From the NCBI GenBank assembly GCA_033557465.1, contig CM066033.1, positions 1,246,339,523 to 1,246,403,522 on the forward strand: a DNA stretch of 64,000 nt, given 5' to 3'. The position numbers and the translations under genes are program-made. Below, piece after piece: positions 44,466 through 54,597 of this stretch (the first letter of the stretch is position 1; every line of letters begins with the position of its first letter). Under the pieces are notes generated by a model. That model had not been told where the DNA came from and searched no databases. It was given only the letters and a program-made list of their open reading frames with translations. Source of the DNA: Ichthyophis bannanicus. Lineage: Eukaryota; Chordata; Amphibia; Gymnophiona; Ichthyophiidae.

Positions 44466-46989
44466 AGCCGGCAGGACGTCCTCCTGTCACCGCAGAAAAT
44501 TCTTGTTTTATTTCTTTAGTTTTCTTGTGGTCGCGGCTGTCTCCCGATGCCACCGGTACCGCCGGTGTTTTCTTTTCTTTTCTTGTAAAATCTTCCTTTT
44601 TCAAGGAATATTTTTTCTTCATAGTGTCTCACGGTGTCTTAGGCCTTTTAGGCCTCTTCTTTTTCCTTCATGGAACCACCAGCCACTTTCTCCAAGAAAT
44701 GTTCAAACTGTGGCGGTACATCTTTATTTTTAGACCCTCGAAGTCGGTGTCTAACCTGCTTGGGTCCTGACAACAGTTTGGTGAGAAGAGGTCTTCAATA
44801 TCGAGGTTCCCTCGATACACGGTTTCCCTCCAGCTTCGGGGCACCGTCCCCTTCTTCTTCTATTTTATTTATTTATTTATTTATTTATTTATCTATTTCT
44901 TCTATAACGCCCCTTCCAGAGATCAGGGGCGGTTTACATGGAACAATTGTATACATTCGTATAACATTACATAGAACAAGAACTTTTTAACTTTTTACAT
45001 ATAACTTTTTAACTTTTTACATAAAACAGAACAGTAAGTTGTTAAAACTATTTACAGGGTGTATGCTTTTGTATACTACTGGATTTACAGGGGAATGTCA
45101 GTGAGCTGACATTGCTATTTATAGATGTTATTTACAAAAAGGTTAGGATATATGATTTAGTATTCAAGTGTGTGTGTGTGAGTGTGTGTGTATGTGTATG
45201 TGTGGGTGTGGGTGTGGGTGTGTGTGTGTGTGATGGAATTTATTTCCATTTTTTCGTGGGTTGTTTGGGGTGTCTTTGGGGGCTGTTTGAAGAAGGGGTT
45301 GTGTGTGTTAATTGTGTGTCTGCAGGTTTTTTTGTTTGTGTGCCTGTGGACGCTGTGTGGCTGGACTTGGAGGGTAGGGGATTCCGAAATGCTCAGAGAA
45401 TAGGTATGTCTTGAGTTCTTTCCTGAATTGGGAGAGGTCTTTTATGATTCGGATGTCTATTGGGAGGTCATTCCAGAGTGTGGGAGCGGTGAATGTGAAG
45501 GCTCTGGCACTGGTGGATTTTTTAGTCCTCGTGAATGTTTTTGGCAGCTCTAGTGAGAGGGTTGCATTTAGTCTGCGGGCTCTTGAATCATTTGGGGCGT
45601 GGAGGAGTGTAGATAGATGGGAGGGGGCAATATCGTTTAGTAGTTTGAAGGTTGTTAGTAGTATTTTGTATTTGATTCGGTTATTTATGGGGAGCCAGTG
45701 TAGTTCTAGCAGTATAGGGGTTACATGGTCTGCTAGGTGGGCTTTAGTGACTACTTTTGCACAAATGTTTTGTGCTCTTTGTAATAGGTAGATATTCTTT
45801 TGTGGGAGGCCGGTTAGGAGACTATTACAATAGTCAAAGTGAGGGGTTATGAGTGCACTTACGACTGATCTAAAGTCTTGCGTGTCAAGAAGGAGCCTTA
45901 AGTGTTGAATAGTTTTAAGTTTGTAGAATATAGTTTTTTACCGTCTGCTTTATGTGTGGTAGCATGGTGAGTGTGTGATCGATTATAACGCCTAGGTATT
46001 TTACCTCTGTTTTAACAGGTATCATTGTGTTATTGATGGAGATAGTTGTTGGGTAGGTGTCTTCAGCTATAGGTGCTCTTGATACAAACATTGCCTCAGT
46101 TTTTTTGAGATTGATGCTGAGGAAGTTGGTTTCCATCCAGGATGAGGTTTCCGCCATGCATTCGGATAGAGTGTTATAATTAGGGTTTTTCGTGGTTATG
46201 GGGAGGGCGAGCATGATGTCGTCGGCGTAGATAAAATGACTGATTTTGTGTTTTTTAAATATTTTTGTGATGGGTTGTAGGTATAGGTTGAAAAGGAGAG
46301 CAGAAAGGGCTGATCCTTGGGGTATACCTTGTCCTTGGGGAAGGTTTCTGATGCTTCCTGGTTTAATTGAACTCGCATTAGTCTGTGTGTGATGTAGGAC
46401 TTGAACCAATTGAGGACAGTCCCGCCTATTCCTAGGTTTTCTAATCTGTTAATCAGTGTGAGGTGATTGATATTGTCAAATGCGGCGGAAATGTCTATGA
46501 AAAGGAGTAGGAGGCCTTGAGTGTTATCGTCTGTGTGTCTTATGAGGAAGTCCATCAGAGTAATTAAGAGGGTTTCTACCCCATGGAAGGGGCGGAAACC
46601 AAATTGGTGGGAGTCAAGGGAGTTGTGCTCGTCTATATGTTCTTGCAGTTGAAGTTGAACAGTTTTTTCTATTATTTTAGCCATGAATGGAATGCTGGCT
46701 ATCGGTCTATATGAGATTGGGTCTTTCGGGTCGAGTTTATTGTTTTTTATTATTGGGCGGATTGTTGTGAGTTTTAGGGCATCTGGCATAATGCCTTGGG
46801 ATAGGGATTGATTTACTATGTATTGAATGTTTCCAGCTAGTTCTTCCTTAGCACTTTTGATCCATGACACAGGGCATGGATCGAGTGGGGAGGTTGTGGT
46901 GTTCATAATTGTTATAATCCTGAGGAGGTGTTTTTGATCTATCGTGTGAAAGGTTGTCCAGTTGTTGTTAGTTTCGGTGTTTGTGTGTA

Positions 46990-48477
46990 TTAGTGTTGGT
47001 GTAGTGTTGGTGTAGTGTTAAGTTTGCATTTTAGTTTTTCTGCAAAGTGGGTTGCTAGGGTTTGGATACTTATTGCTGATTGTTTTGGTTCTGGATTTTT
47101 TACTTTTGTCAGTGTTTTTACAATTGCAAATAGTTCTCTCGGGCGATTGATAGCTAGGTTTATTACCTTGGAGTGGTAATCCTTTTTTGATTTGTTAATC
47201 GCATTCTTGTATTCGTTGAGTGTGTTTAAGTATTGGGATTTATTCTCAGCAGATTTAGTTTTCCTCCATTTCTTTTCTTGTTTTCTCAGTTGTTTTTTTA
47301 GGTTCACTAGTTCTTTCGTGAACCATTTTTCTGTCTTTTTTAGCTGTCTATGCGTGGGGTGTGTGGGGGCAGCTGCTTTTTGAACTGTAAGGTTCCAGTG
47401 ATTTACGGTGGAGTTGATGTCTGGGAGGTTTGTGTTGAGTATGGGTAGTACTTTGTCAAGGAAGGTATCTTTGTTGAAGTGTGCAAAGCGTGATATGTGA
47501 GGTGTGTGGTGCGTGGAGTTCTGCGTTGCTTGTACTGGGAGGTGGAGTGTAATGAGGTGATGGTCGGACCATGGTACTTCTGTTATTGTTGGAGGGGTGT
47601 ATTGCTGGTGGTTTATAAAGGAGCTGGGGAGGAAGATAAGATCTAGAGTGTTACCTTTTATGTGGGTAGGTGCTTGTACTATCTGTGTATATTCCATTTG
47701 GAACATAGTGTCCATGAAGTTGTTTGATTGGGAATCATTCAGAGAAGGGAGGTTTAAGTCACCTAGGATTATGAGCGGTTTGCTTGGTGATGTTGTGCAA
47801 GCAAGTTCAAGGATGGGAGAGAGGTTTTTGTGATCAGCTGTAGGGGGTCTATATATGAGTGTGAGTGCAAGGGTTCTATTTTCTATGTTGATTATGTCCA
47901 TTCCGTCTATATTATTTAAACTTGTTAAGGTGTATTGTAGGTCTTTTTTGGTGAGTATGAGAGTACCACCACCTCTCTTTGCATCTCGATGACAGCTGAA
48001 TATGTCATACTGATGTGTGGTTAGTTGGTTCAGTAGTACGGTGTCTGTGGGAGAGAGCCATGTTTCAGTGATGCATATGATTTCAGGTTTTTTTTCTTTT
48101 ATCATGTCATTGATTATTGGTATTTTGTTTCGTATGGATCTAATGTTTATTAAGATGAGCTTTATTTTGGCGTCTATATTGGTGGTTTTGTCAGTTATAC
48201 CTCTGTATGGATGCTGCTTTATTTGTATGAGTCTTCGTTGGTGTTTGTTTGAGTCATGGCGTGTATTGTGATTATGGGAGTGTGTTGAAGTATGCGATGG
48301 GTTTTGGTAAGGAACCTGTATGATGGGGTTAATGTTTTGTGAGCTTCTGTAGTGATTATGGATGATGGGGATGTTTTTGTAGGTGTTTTGATTGGTTTTG
48401 TATGTATAGATATGTTGTATTAGGAGTGTTATTAGGAGGAGAGTGAAGGGGATGTTTATTTGTTTTGTAGGAGGCAT
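46990..48477 (-). CDS. L2-type LINE ORF2 N-terminus: endonuclease and linker (open, 495 aa)
   Basis: An uninterrupted frame carries an apurinic-like endonuclease of the exonuclease III fold. Landmarks are NIRSIRNK (Asn), TETWL (catalytic Glu), the GGG block, YRPP, GDLN (Asp and Asn) and SDHHLI (terminal Asp-His). All are present. A Lys-rich linker (KKQLRKQEKKWRKTKSAENK) and ELFAIVKTLTKV follow. A hydrophobic, Asn/Thr-rich leader of about 60 residues precedes the catalytic part, and I do not know whether it is translated. The frame ends at 46990 where a frameshift cuts it from the RT. Confidence 0.85.
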   Translation of the reverse strand: MPPTKQINIPFTLLLITLLIQHIYTYKTNQNTYKNIPIIHNHYRSSQNINPIIQVPYQNPSHTSTHSHNHNTRHDSNKHQRRLIQIKQHPYRGITDKTTNIDAKIKLILINIRSIRNKIPIINDMIKEKKPEIICITETWLSPTDTVLLNQLTTHQYDIFSCHRDAKRGGGTLILTKKDLQYTLTSLNNIDGMDIINIENRTLALTLIYRPPTADHKNLSPILELACTTSPSKPLIILGDLNLPSLNDSQSNNFMDTMFQMEYTQIVQAPTHIKGNTLDLIFLPSSFINHQQYTPPTITEVPWSDHHLITLHLPVQATQNSTHHTPHISRFAHFNKDTFLDKVLPILNTNLPDINSTVNHWNLTVQKAAAPTHPTHRQLKKTEKWFTKELVNLKKQLRKQEKKWRKTKSAENKSQYLNTLNEYKNAINKSKKDYHSKVINLAINRPRELFAIVKTLTKVKNPEPKQSAISIQTLATHFAEKLKCKLNTTPTLHQH

Positions 48478-48539
48478 TGTGTGTATTTCAGAGGGGGTCT
48501 TTTGGTGTAAGGGGATTAGCTGATGAGTATAGGGGGTAG

Positions 48540-48920
48540 AAGGTTACAATCAACAGTATGGTGTTGTATGAAGGATGGGTAGGAGGTTTGATTGTTACTG
48601 ACACTAGGATATATGTCTGATAGCAGTTCCTGGTGATTTGAGTGACTACTGACAACAGTATAATGAGTATTGATTTATAAATTTAGTATAACAGTGTATG
48701 AAGATGGATTAGTTTTTACTGTCAACAGTATAGTGGTTAGTTATTACTGATAATAGTTTTTGGTGAATTGGTTGGTTACTGACAACAGTAATATGATTGT
48801 TCTTTTCAGACAGCAGTTATATAACAGTATAAGCAATTATATTCTGTGAACACAGTTATAGATAAGAGTGTGTAATTCTTTTGAAAATAGGATATGTGTG
48901 GAGATTACTGACAACAGTAA
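48540..48920 (-). promoter_or_regulatory. LINE 5' leader with repeated TACTGACAACAGTA dyads
   Basis: Three identical 14-mers TACTGACAACAGTA lie at 48647-48660, 48777-48790 and 48906-48919, that is 130 and 129 bp apart. Near-copies occur at 48545 (TACAATCAACAGTA), 48717 (TACTGTCAACAGTA) and 48745 (TACTGATAATAGT). Each contains the inverted halves TACTG and CAGTA around four bases. They lie just upstream of the endonuclease start, where a LINE promoter would be. Function is inferred only. Confidence 0.55.
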
Positions 48921-50330
48921 GATTATGTATGTTTATAGGCACAAGTTAGTTATATCGTTTTTTCATTTGGAGCTGGTTTACCGGTGGCTCGGTACCGAGG
49001 ATAGCACCCGGAGGTTTTCAGTTACCTCGGTACCGATTGAACTGTCGCCGATGACTGCTCCGATGTCTGTCGGGCTCGACTCCGACATCGGTACCGGTAT
49101 TGGCATCGGTACCGGTATCCACAGTAGCATCGTGGCCAACTACTACCATGCTTTTTTCAACAGGATCGCTCCCTTCTATGCCAAGCTTGGAGTCGATACC
49201 TGGCATGGACAATGTGGTAATGACAGTCGCTGCTCCTGACAACCAGTACCGGCGGCCATCCTTTAAGCATTCCACACTGCACTGTGCAGGATCTTCTATT
49301 CCTATATATCTGCATAACTCTGTCGCTGCTCAGGCTAGTTCTTCAGATCTAACCTGTCCCAAGGGAAATTCCTGTTGGGGAACCCTCTTTTCAGAGTTTC
49401 CTCCTGGATATAGCAAGATCTCTTGCCATTCCTATCCCAGGACATGATCCTGCACATGACTCTCTTTCTACCAAAGCAAAGGAGAACATAATGCTTCCTT
49501 TACATCATTCCTTGCAGGATCTCCTTCTAGAAATGTGGGAAACACCTTTAAGGGTACCCCCACCTTCCAGAGCAACTGATCTCTTATATCAGGTGCCCCC
49601 CTCTCCAGGGTTTCAAAAGACTCAACTTCCTCATCATTCCATAGTTGTGGAATCAGCAATGAGGTGGGTAATGAGCAAGAAAAAGCACTCTTCTTATCCG
49701 CCAGGTCGTGAGTCTAAGACACTTGATGCCTTTGGACATCAAACCTTCCAGACATCTATGCTTTCCGCAAGAATTCTCTCATATATTTTCTATATGAGTC
49801 TATCTCTTAAGGAGCTCACAAAGCAATTACATCTTTTGACTCCTTCCCTTCCAGAGTCCAAGAGTGCACACTATTCTTCACTGCTCAAGCATCTCCAGAA
49901 TATCTCTTGGTTTCTTACTCGTGCTTCCCTAGACTCTTTTGAGTCTGTTAGCAGGACGTCTGCTATAACTATAGGGGCACGACGTAGAGCCTGGCTCCAA
50001 GCTTCAGACTTGGACAAAGGGGCACAGCACAGACTGGGACATACTCCTTGCACTGGAGACCATCTTTTCAACAAGGAGTCTTTACGTCAGGTGACTCAGT
50101 TCTCCACTGAATTACCTGCTCATAGGGGCTGTTCTGCACCTTCTTCTGTCCCAGTAGGTAGGAAATGTCCTACCAAACTTTCTTCCCATAGGAGAAGAAG
50201 GTTTTATGCATCATCTGCCCATCATACAGATGTTCCCAAACAGGGGAAGCATCCTCCTGGTCTGCAGAGTTCAACCTCTCACCAGGCTCAGCAAACCCAG
50301 CAACGACAGGGTTTCTGATCAATCCATCAG

Positions 50331-51447
50331 AGGGTAGGGCTAAATGGCCAATTTTCCCGATGGAGAAAGGTGAATAGTGGTGTACCCCAGGGATCTGTGC
50401 TGGGTCCGCTGCTTTTTGACATATTCATAAATGACCTGGAAAGTGGAATAACGAGTGAGGTTATCAAATTTGCAGATGACACAAAACTATTTAAAGTTGT
50501 TAAAACCCAAGAGGATTGTGAAAAATTGCAAGAGGATCTTGATAAATTGGAAGACTGGGCATCAAAATGGCAGATGAAATTTAATGTGGACAAGTGCAAG
50601 GTTATGCACCTAGGGAAGAACAACCCAAACTATGGTTACACGATGCAAGGTTCCACATTAGGAACCACCACCCAGGAAAAAGATTCCATTGTGGATACCA
50701 TGTTAAAACCCTCGGCCCAGTGTGCAGCGGCGGCTAAGAGAGCAAATAGAATGCTAGGTATGATAAGGAAAGGAATGGAAAATAAAACAAAAGATACTAT
50801 AATGCCTCTATATCGTTCCATGGTGAGACCGCACCTTGAATATTGTGTGCAATTCTGGTCGCCGTATCTTAAAAAGGATATAGCGATTTTAGAAAAGGTT
50901 CAGAGAAGAGCCACCAAAATGGTAAAGGGGATGGAAGGATATTCCTATGAAGAAAGGCTAAAAAGGTTAGGACTCTTTAACCTGGAAAAGAGACGGCTGA
51001 GGGGAGATATGATAGAAGTCTATAAATTAATGAACGGAGTGGAACGGGTAAACGTAAATCGATTGTTTATGTTATCAGAATATAGAAAGACAAGGGGACA
51101 TGCAATGAAGCTACAGGGTAAACTATTTAAGACTAATAAAAGAAAATATTTTTCACTCAACGTGTAATCAAACTCTGGAATTTGTTACCGGAGGATGTAG
51201 TAAAGGCTGTTAGTGTAGCTGGGTTTAAAAAAGGTTTGGACAAGTTCCTGGAGGAAAGGTCCATAAACCATTATTAAGAAGTGACCGAAGATATCAATGC
51301 TTGACCCAGTACAAGCATTGTGGAACTTGTGTCTCTTGGGGAAACTGCTAGGTACATATGACCTAGATTGGCCACTGTTGGAAACAGAATACTGGGCTTG
51401 ATGGACCTTGGTCTGACCCAGTATGGCATATCTTATGTTCTTATGTT
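50331..51447 (+). mobile_element. CR1-type LINE, 5'-truncated, RT C-terminal half open
   Basis: Frame 50370-51167 (265 codons) encodes [100 protein letters not shown] and QRRATKMVKGMEG, with catalytic ADD intact. The 3' end has GGATGTAGTAAAGGCTGTTA, GAATACTGGGCTTGATGGAC and a TTATGTTC microrepeat. CATCAG flanks both sides (50325-50330 and 51448-51453) as a target duplication. It is in sense orientation and is the youngest-looking CR1 in the window. Confidence 0.92.
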
Positions 51448-51453
51448 CATCAG

Positions 51454-53715
51454 ATGCTTGTGACTCTTGGGATTAGAATCTGCAATCGCTTCTTCTCAAT
51501 AGAGGCAATCTACTGCTGTCATTTTAAATCCTAAACATGGATCTCTTCCCGAAAGATATCCATTCTTTCTATGTTCTATGAGCTGTCAGGATGTTCATGC
51601 TTCTAGGTCACAGGTTTCTCCTCTTTTCCTGCTAGGGAAAGAGGTCTATCCACTATCAAATGATAGTTTCCTGTGCCAGCATGTCTTTTCTTTCCTTTCT
51701 ATAAACCTACTACTTTGTAAGTTTTTTTCAGCTCCATTCTCTTTACCCTCTTACCAGGTTTTTCCTCTGTAAGAGCGGTATTGCTTCACTGGAGGGCTTT
51801 TTCTTCAGCCTCTCTAGTTTTCTTACTTTTCCAGTGCGGAGTTCTCTTCTCTGAGTTGACTCCTCTTTTTTAATCTTACTTTGAAGCAGTTCATCAGACT
51901 CGTCCAGAGTTTTCTACTCTTGTTTTGTCTGTTCTTTCTGTTATTAAACAGTACCATTCTTCTGCTGTCTGGCTAGCAGCTGCCAATGCAGGAGCCTTAA
52001 TGTTTGGACCACTGGTTCTTGTCCATCAGCAACCAGATTTGTCCTCCACTAACATTCTGTCTGGTTTTAGTAGTGGCTCCAAGTCAGTGCTGTCATCTGT
52101 CTTGGGAATTTTTTCACTACAAGCTTGTTGGATTGTCTTCTCTTTCTGCCATCTCCATTCCCCTGGGTTTGGCAGCATAGTTGACATAGGTACTGGCTCT
52201 ACTGCAGCCAGTTCTATCTCCTCATTCTCCTGCATCATGCTCTCTGCAATTCTACAGAGAAGCTCTCCACTATGGGCCCTTGCTAGAGAGCATGGGGAGT
52301 GTTTTCTCCAACAGCTATACTAGATGGTTGAAAAAGGCTTTTTCAGTCACGTCTCCCATGACTAGAAATGTTCTCCTTTTTAATATAAAGGACATAGGCC
52401 TCCTCTTACGTGAAAGCTTAAGGAGTTGCTAATTCCCTGCTTTGGTGTTTTCTCCTTCCAGCTCGTCCTCATGGTAAGAACGCATGATACCTTTTTGCCC
52501 TTAAACAGGTCAGCATGGTATCTCATTCCTATGCGTCTTCTGTTCACTTACCATGCTAGAGTTCTAGAATACTCCGGACTTGCTGGCTGCAGACCGATAT
52601 CATCCTCTGCTTTTCACGTAACCATCCTGATTATTCTACTACCTAGCATCCCTGTAGCCATAACCAGTGGGAATTGATTCTCTATATATCTTCTCAAGTA
52701 GGTTCCACCTTCTTGTTATTAGATGAATCTTTCCTCTTCACATTTTCCTATGTGAATACCTTTTTGTAGGCATATCTCTGTCTGCTTCTTTGCAGACTTC
52801 CATATAGAGGCCTATATATTTATACCTATAGCACACATCTTACAGATGTCTATGTCTATCATTTGTGTGTATTTTATGCCCTTCATATCTCACTATAGAT
52901 ATATTCTCATATATCTATATATACACATGTATATCTATATATATCTATATGTATCTGTCGAGATATTTTACTATTGGTAGATATGTATTCTGCTTTATCT
53001 ACCTGACTGTCCAGGCTCATATAGCTATATGATTCTGACAGATGGGCTTACCCATACTTATGCTATCCATCCAGCATGTTTTAGGGTCCTACACTCACAA
53101 CCACTCCGTGGTAGTTAACACCTACCATAACCTTAAGGTTAGGTACTCCTGAAGCTCTCCATGTTCCGATATCTCTCCCAGCTGACCTCAGTTAGGAGAG
53201 ACATTGCGGATCTTCAGCTAATCACAGGCTCTAACGCCTCCGGCGTTGTCCTTTCTTTTGGGATACAAGGGGTTCCTATACCCTTTCTCCCCACAAGGAC
53301 TGGGCCTGTTTGTCCACATCGGTTAGCCTTTCTCTTTTTGTTCCTAAGAGTGAGCCACTCTGCTGCCAAAAGAGTTCGGCTTTTATCATAAAGCCTTCCG
53401 CTGAAGGCCCACCGTTTTTGTACTACCCCAGTTTTTCCTACTAGGGTTACCTGTTACCTTTCAGGATTCTGACCTCCATTGCTTTTCCTACAGGTTTTCT
53501 ACCTCAACTTACAGTGAGGTCCTTCTCGAGGTTCCTCTACTGGGTTCCCCAGTAGATTCCATGAACCTCCATACTTCTCTGAAGTCCTGTTAGGGGAGGT
53601 CCATATTGCAATATTTTTTCTTTGCAATATCATTGATGACAATTATCATCCACACATGGACTCCTTGTCTGCAGTCCTATGCTAGGTTAACTGTTCCACA
53701 GCACCTTTTTCTCTT
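51454..53715 (+). other. DIRS D interior of unknown origin
   Basis: This 2.3-kb, pyrimidine-rich, T-heavy stretch occupies the place of RT to YR. The longest open frames are short (132 codons at 51925-52323) and show no YLDD, DLKDAYTHILIHP, TDAS, PRWPRQ or HAHNVR-like box on any frame I read. A (TATATC)n-like run is at 52890-52955. Weak resemblance to the E recombinase region near 51780 and 53640-53715 is possible but not convincing. It may be extremely diverged DIRS sequence or a replacement. Confidence 0.5.
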
Positions 53716-53816
53716 CAACTCCTACCCTCCATCCTCAGGATGACTGGTGTTGTGGGGGATTGCATGTTCCAACCTATGACATGCTGGGACTCCAGGCATC
53801 TCAGCTTGGGAGTCCC

Positions 53817-53912
53817 CATATGTGAACTCATTCCTGCTTGTTCCTGGAGATAGCACAGTTACTTACCTGTACCAGGTGATCTCTGGGAACAGCAGGAATA
53901 AGTCTTCACAAC
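53817..53912 (+). repeat. DIRS D internal complementary region
   Basis: CATATGTGAACTCATTCCTG to CCTGGAGA, then the linker TAGCAC, then AGTTACTTACCTGTACCAGG onward. Two halves are complementary to the left and right ends. There is one mismatch in the dyad (GTACC instead of GTAAC). Confidence 0.87.
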
Positions 53913-53994
53913 CCACCCACCTCCCCAGGAGTTGTATCTCTATCTATCTTTCCTTACCTCTCTCTCTCTCTTTGTCTCAGCTTTAAAACTTAAC

Positions 53995-54118
53995 TGAGGA
54001 GAGGCAGTTGGGAAAGGCGGGAAGGCAGCACGCGCAGACTCCGTCGGTACCAACGTACCCAATATGTGAAGACTTATTCCTGCTGTTCCCAGAGATCACC
54101 TGTTACAGGTAAGTAACT
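53995..54118 (-). repeat. DIRS D right inverted terminal repeat, internally deleted
   Basis: It contains GGGAAAGGCGGGAAGGCAGC, ACGCGCAGACTCCGTCGGTA and AATATGTGAAGACTTATTCC and ends ACAGGTAAGTAACT. Compared with E it lacks about 60 bp between GGCAGC and CGCAG, the part matching the GCTGGGGAGCGTTCC stretch. Confidence 0.82.
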
Positions 54119-54379
54119 GTGCTTTAGCTAGAAATGTTTAAGATTTTATACCAGCAGACACACATTATCACAGGAGTGAGATATCGGCAGGATTAGGACA
54201 TTGTTGTCATTCAGACAGAATCAGTTTTCAGACATGGACATGGGTAGTGTACTCTTTTCTGCAGGTTATAAGAAGGTAGTTCTGGGTATGTCATCATTTC
54301 TTTGTTTATTTTTAGTACTTCGCTCCCGCCTTTCTAGTAATGGATCAAGGTGAGTTATAATCAGGTACTGTAGGTATTT

Positions 54380-54590
54380 CCATGTCTTCATCTTTATTCA
54401 AGCATTTGATATCCCGCATCAGGGCGGTTTACAGCAGTCTTGGAGGGCTTACCATCTAATGTACCTGAGGCGGTGGAGGGTTAAGTGGCCTGCTCAAGTC
54501 CAGTCAGTAGGATTTGAACCCTGGTCTTTCTGATTTCAGGTTGTTGTCCTAACCACAAGGTTGCTACTCTACTCAATCATACTAAATCAT
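54380..54590 (-). mobile_element. tRNA-headed SINE (antisense)
   Basis: The plus strand reads TTGATATCCCGCATCAGGGC, GGTTTACAGCAG, GGAGGGTTAAGTGGCCTGCT, CAGTAGGATTTGAACCCTGG and AACCACAAGGTTGCTACTCT. The minus-strand head is GAGTAGCAACCTTGTGGTTA with the B-box-like GGGTTCAAATCCTACTGACT. It abuts the mariner end at 54598. Confidence 0.75.
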
Positions 54591-54597
54591 ACAGGTA

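Larger units (their letters stand above)
44868..48960 (-). mobile_element. L2-type LINE, near full length, inserted in DIRS D
   Basis: On the minus strand the element has a 5' leader with repeated dyads (about 48540-48920) and the endonuclease frame 48477-46990. That frame holds LILINIRSIRNKIPIINDMI, ICITETWLSP, KRGGGTLILTKKDL, LALTLIYRPPTADHKNL, IILGDLNLPSLNDSQSNNFM, TLDLIFLPSSF and WSDHHLITLHLP. The RT follows in two frames (46906-46196 and 46409-45915), with SYRPIASIPFMAKIIEKTVQ, FGFRPFHGVETLL, IDISAAFDNINHL, QGIPQGSALSALLFNLYLQP and catalytic YADDIMLALP. The C-terminus is shifted again near 45920. The 3' part includes a (GT)n-rich stretch (45165-45235) and ends in (AAAT)n at 44868-44895. 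Three frameshifts disable it. The endonuclease is intact. Confidence 0.9.
44670..50320 (+). pseudogene. DIRS D gag, split by an L2-type LINE
   Basis: The N-terminus, MEPPATFSKKCSNCGGTSLF, is followed by SRCLTCLGPDNSLVRRGLQY. The zinc-knuckle His of E is Asn here (44772-44774) and the last Cys is deleted. The LINE interrupts at about 44866. Beyond about 48965 a GGTACC-rich spacer follows, and then frame 49491-50318 gives DLLLEMWETPLRVPPPSRAT, SPGFQKTQLPHHSIVVESAM, SSYPPGRESKTLDAFGHQTF, ITIGARRRAWLQASDLD and a basic, Gln-rich end. That C-terminal half is open for 275 codons. Confidence 0.82.
44297..54118 (+). mobile_element. DIRS-like element D, gag-bearing, without recognisable RT/RH/YR
   Basis: The left end TCTCCAGGAACAAGCAGGAA and the right end ACCTGTTACAGG/TAAGTAACT are DIRS termini of the same subfamily as E, with the GTCGGTACCGACGG core in the left ITR. 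An internal complementary region is at 53817-53912. Two foreign insertions are present, an L2-type LINE (about 44868-48960) and a CR1 (50331-51447). About 4.6 kb of DIRS sequence remain. Gag is recognisable, but 51454-53715, where E has RT, RNase H, methyltransferase and recombinase, shows none of their motifs in any frame. From CAACTCCTACCCTCCATCC at about 53720 it matches E again. Confidence 0.85.

Noticed and set aside
45165..45235. (GT)n stretch as a separate regulatory Z-DNA element
   Set aside because: It lies within the 3' part of the L2-type LINE and is most simply microsatellite growth in that element.
51925..52323. A 132-residue ORF in the DIRS D interior as a captured host gene
   Set aside because: No domain or motif is recognisable, the composition follows the T-rich background, and no splice-like borders are seen. 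Kept only as part of the unexplained interior.
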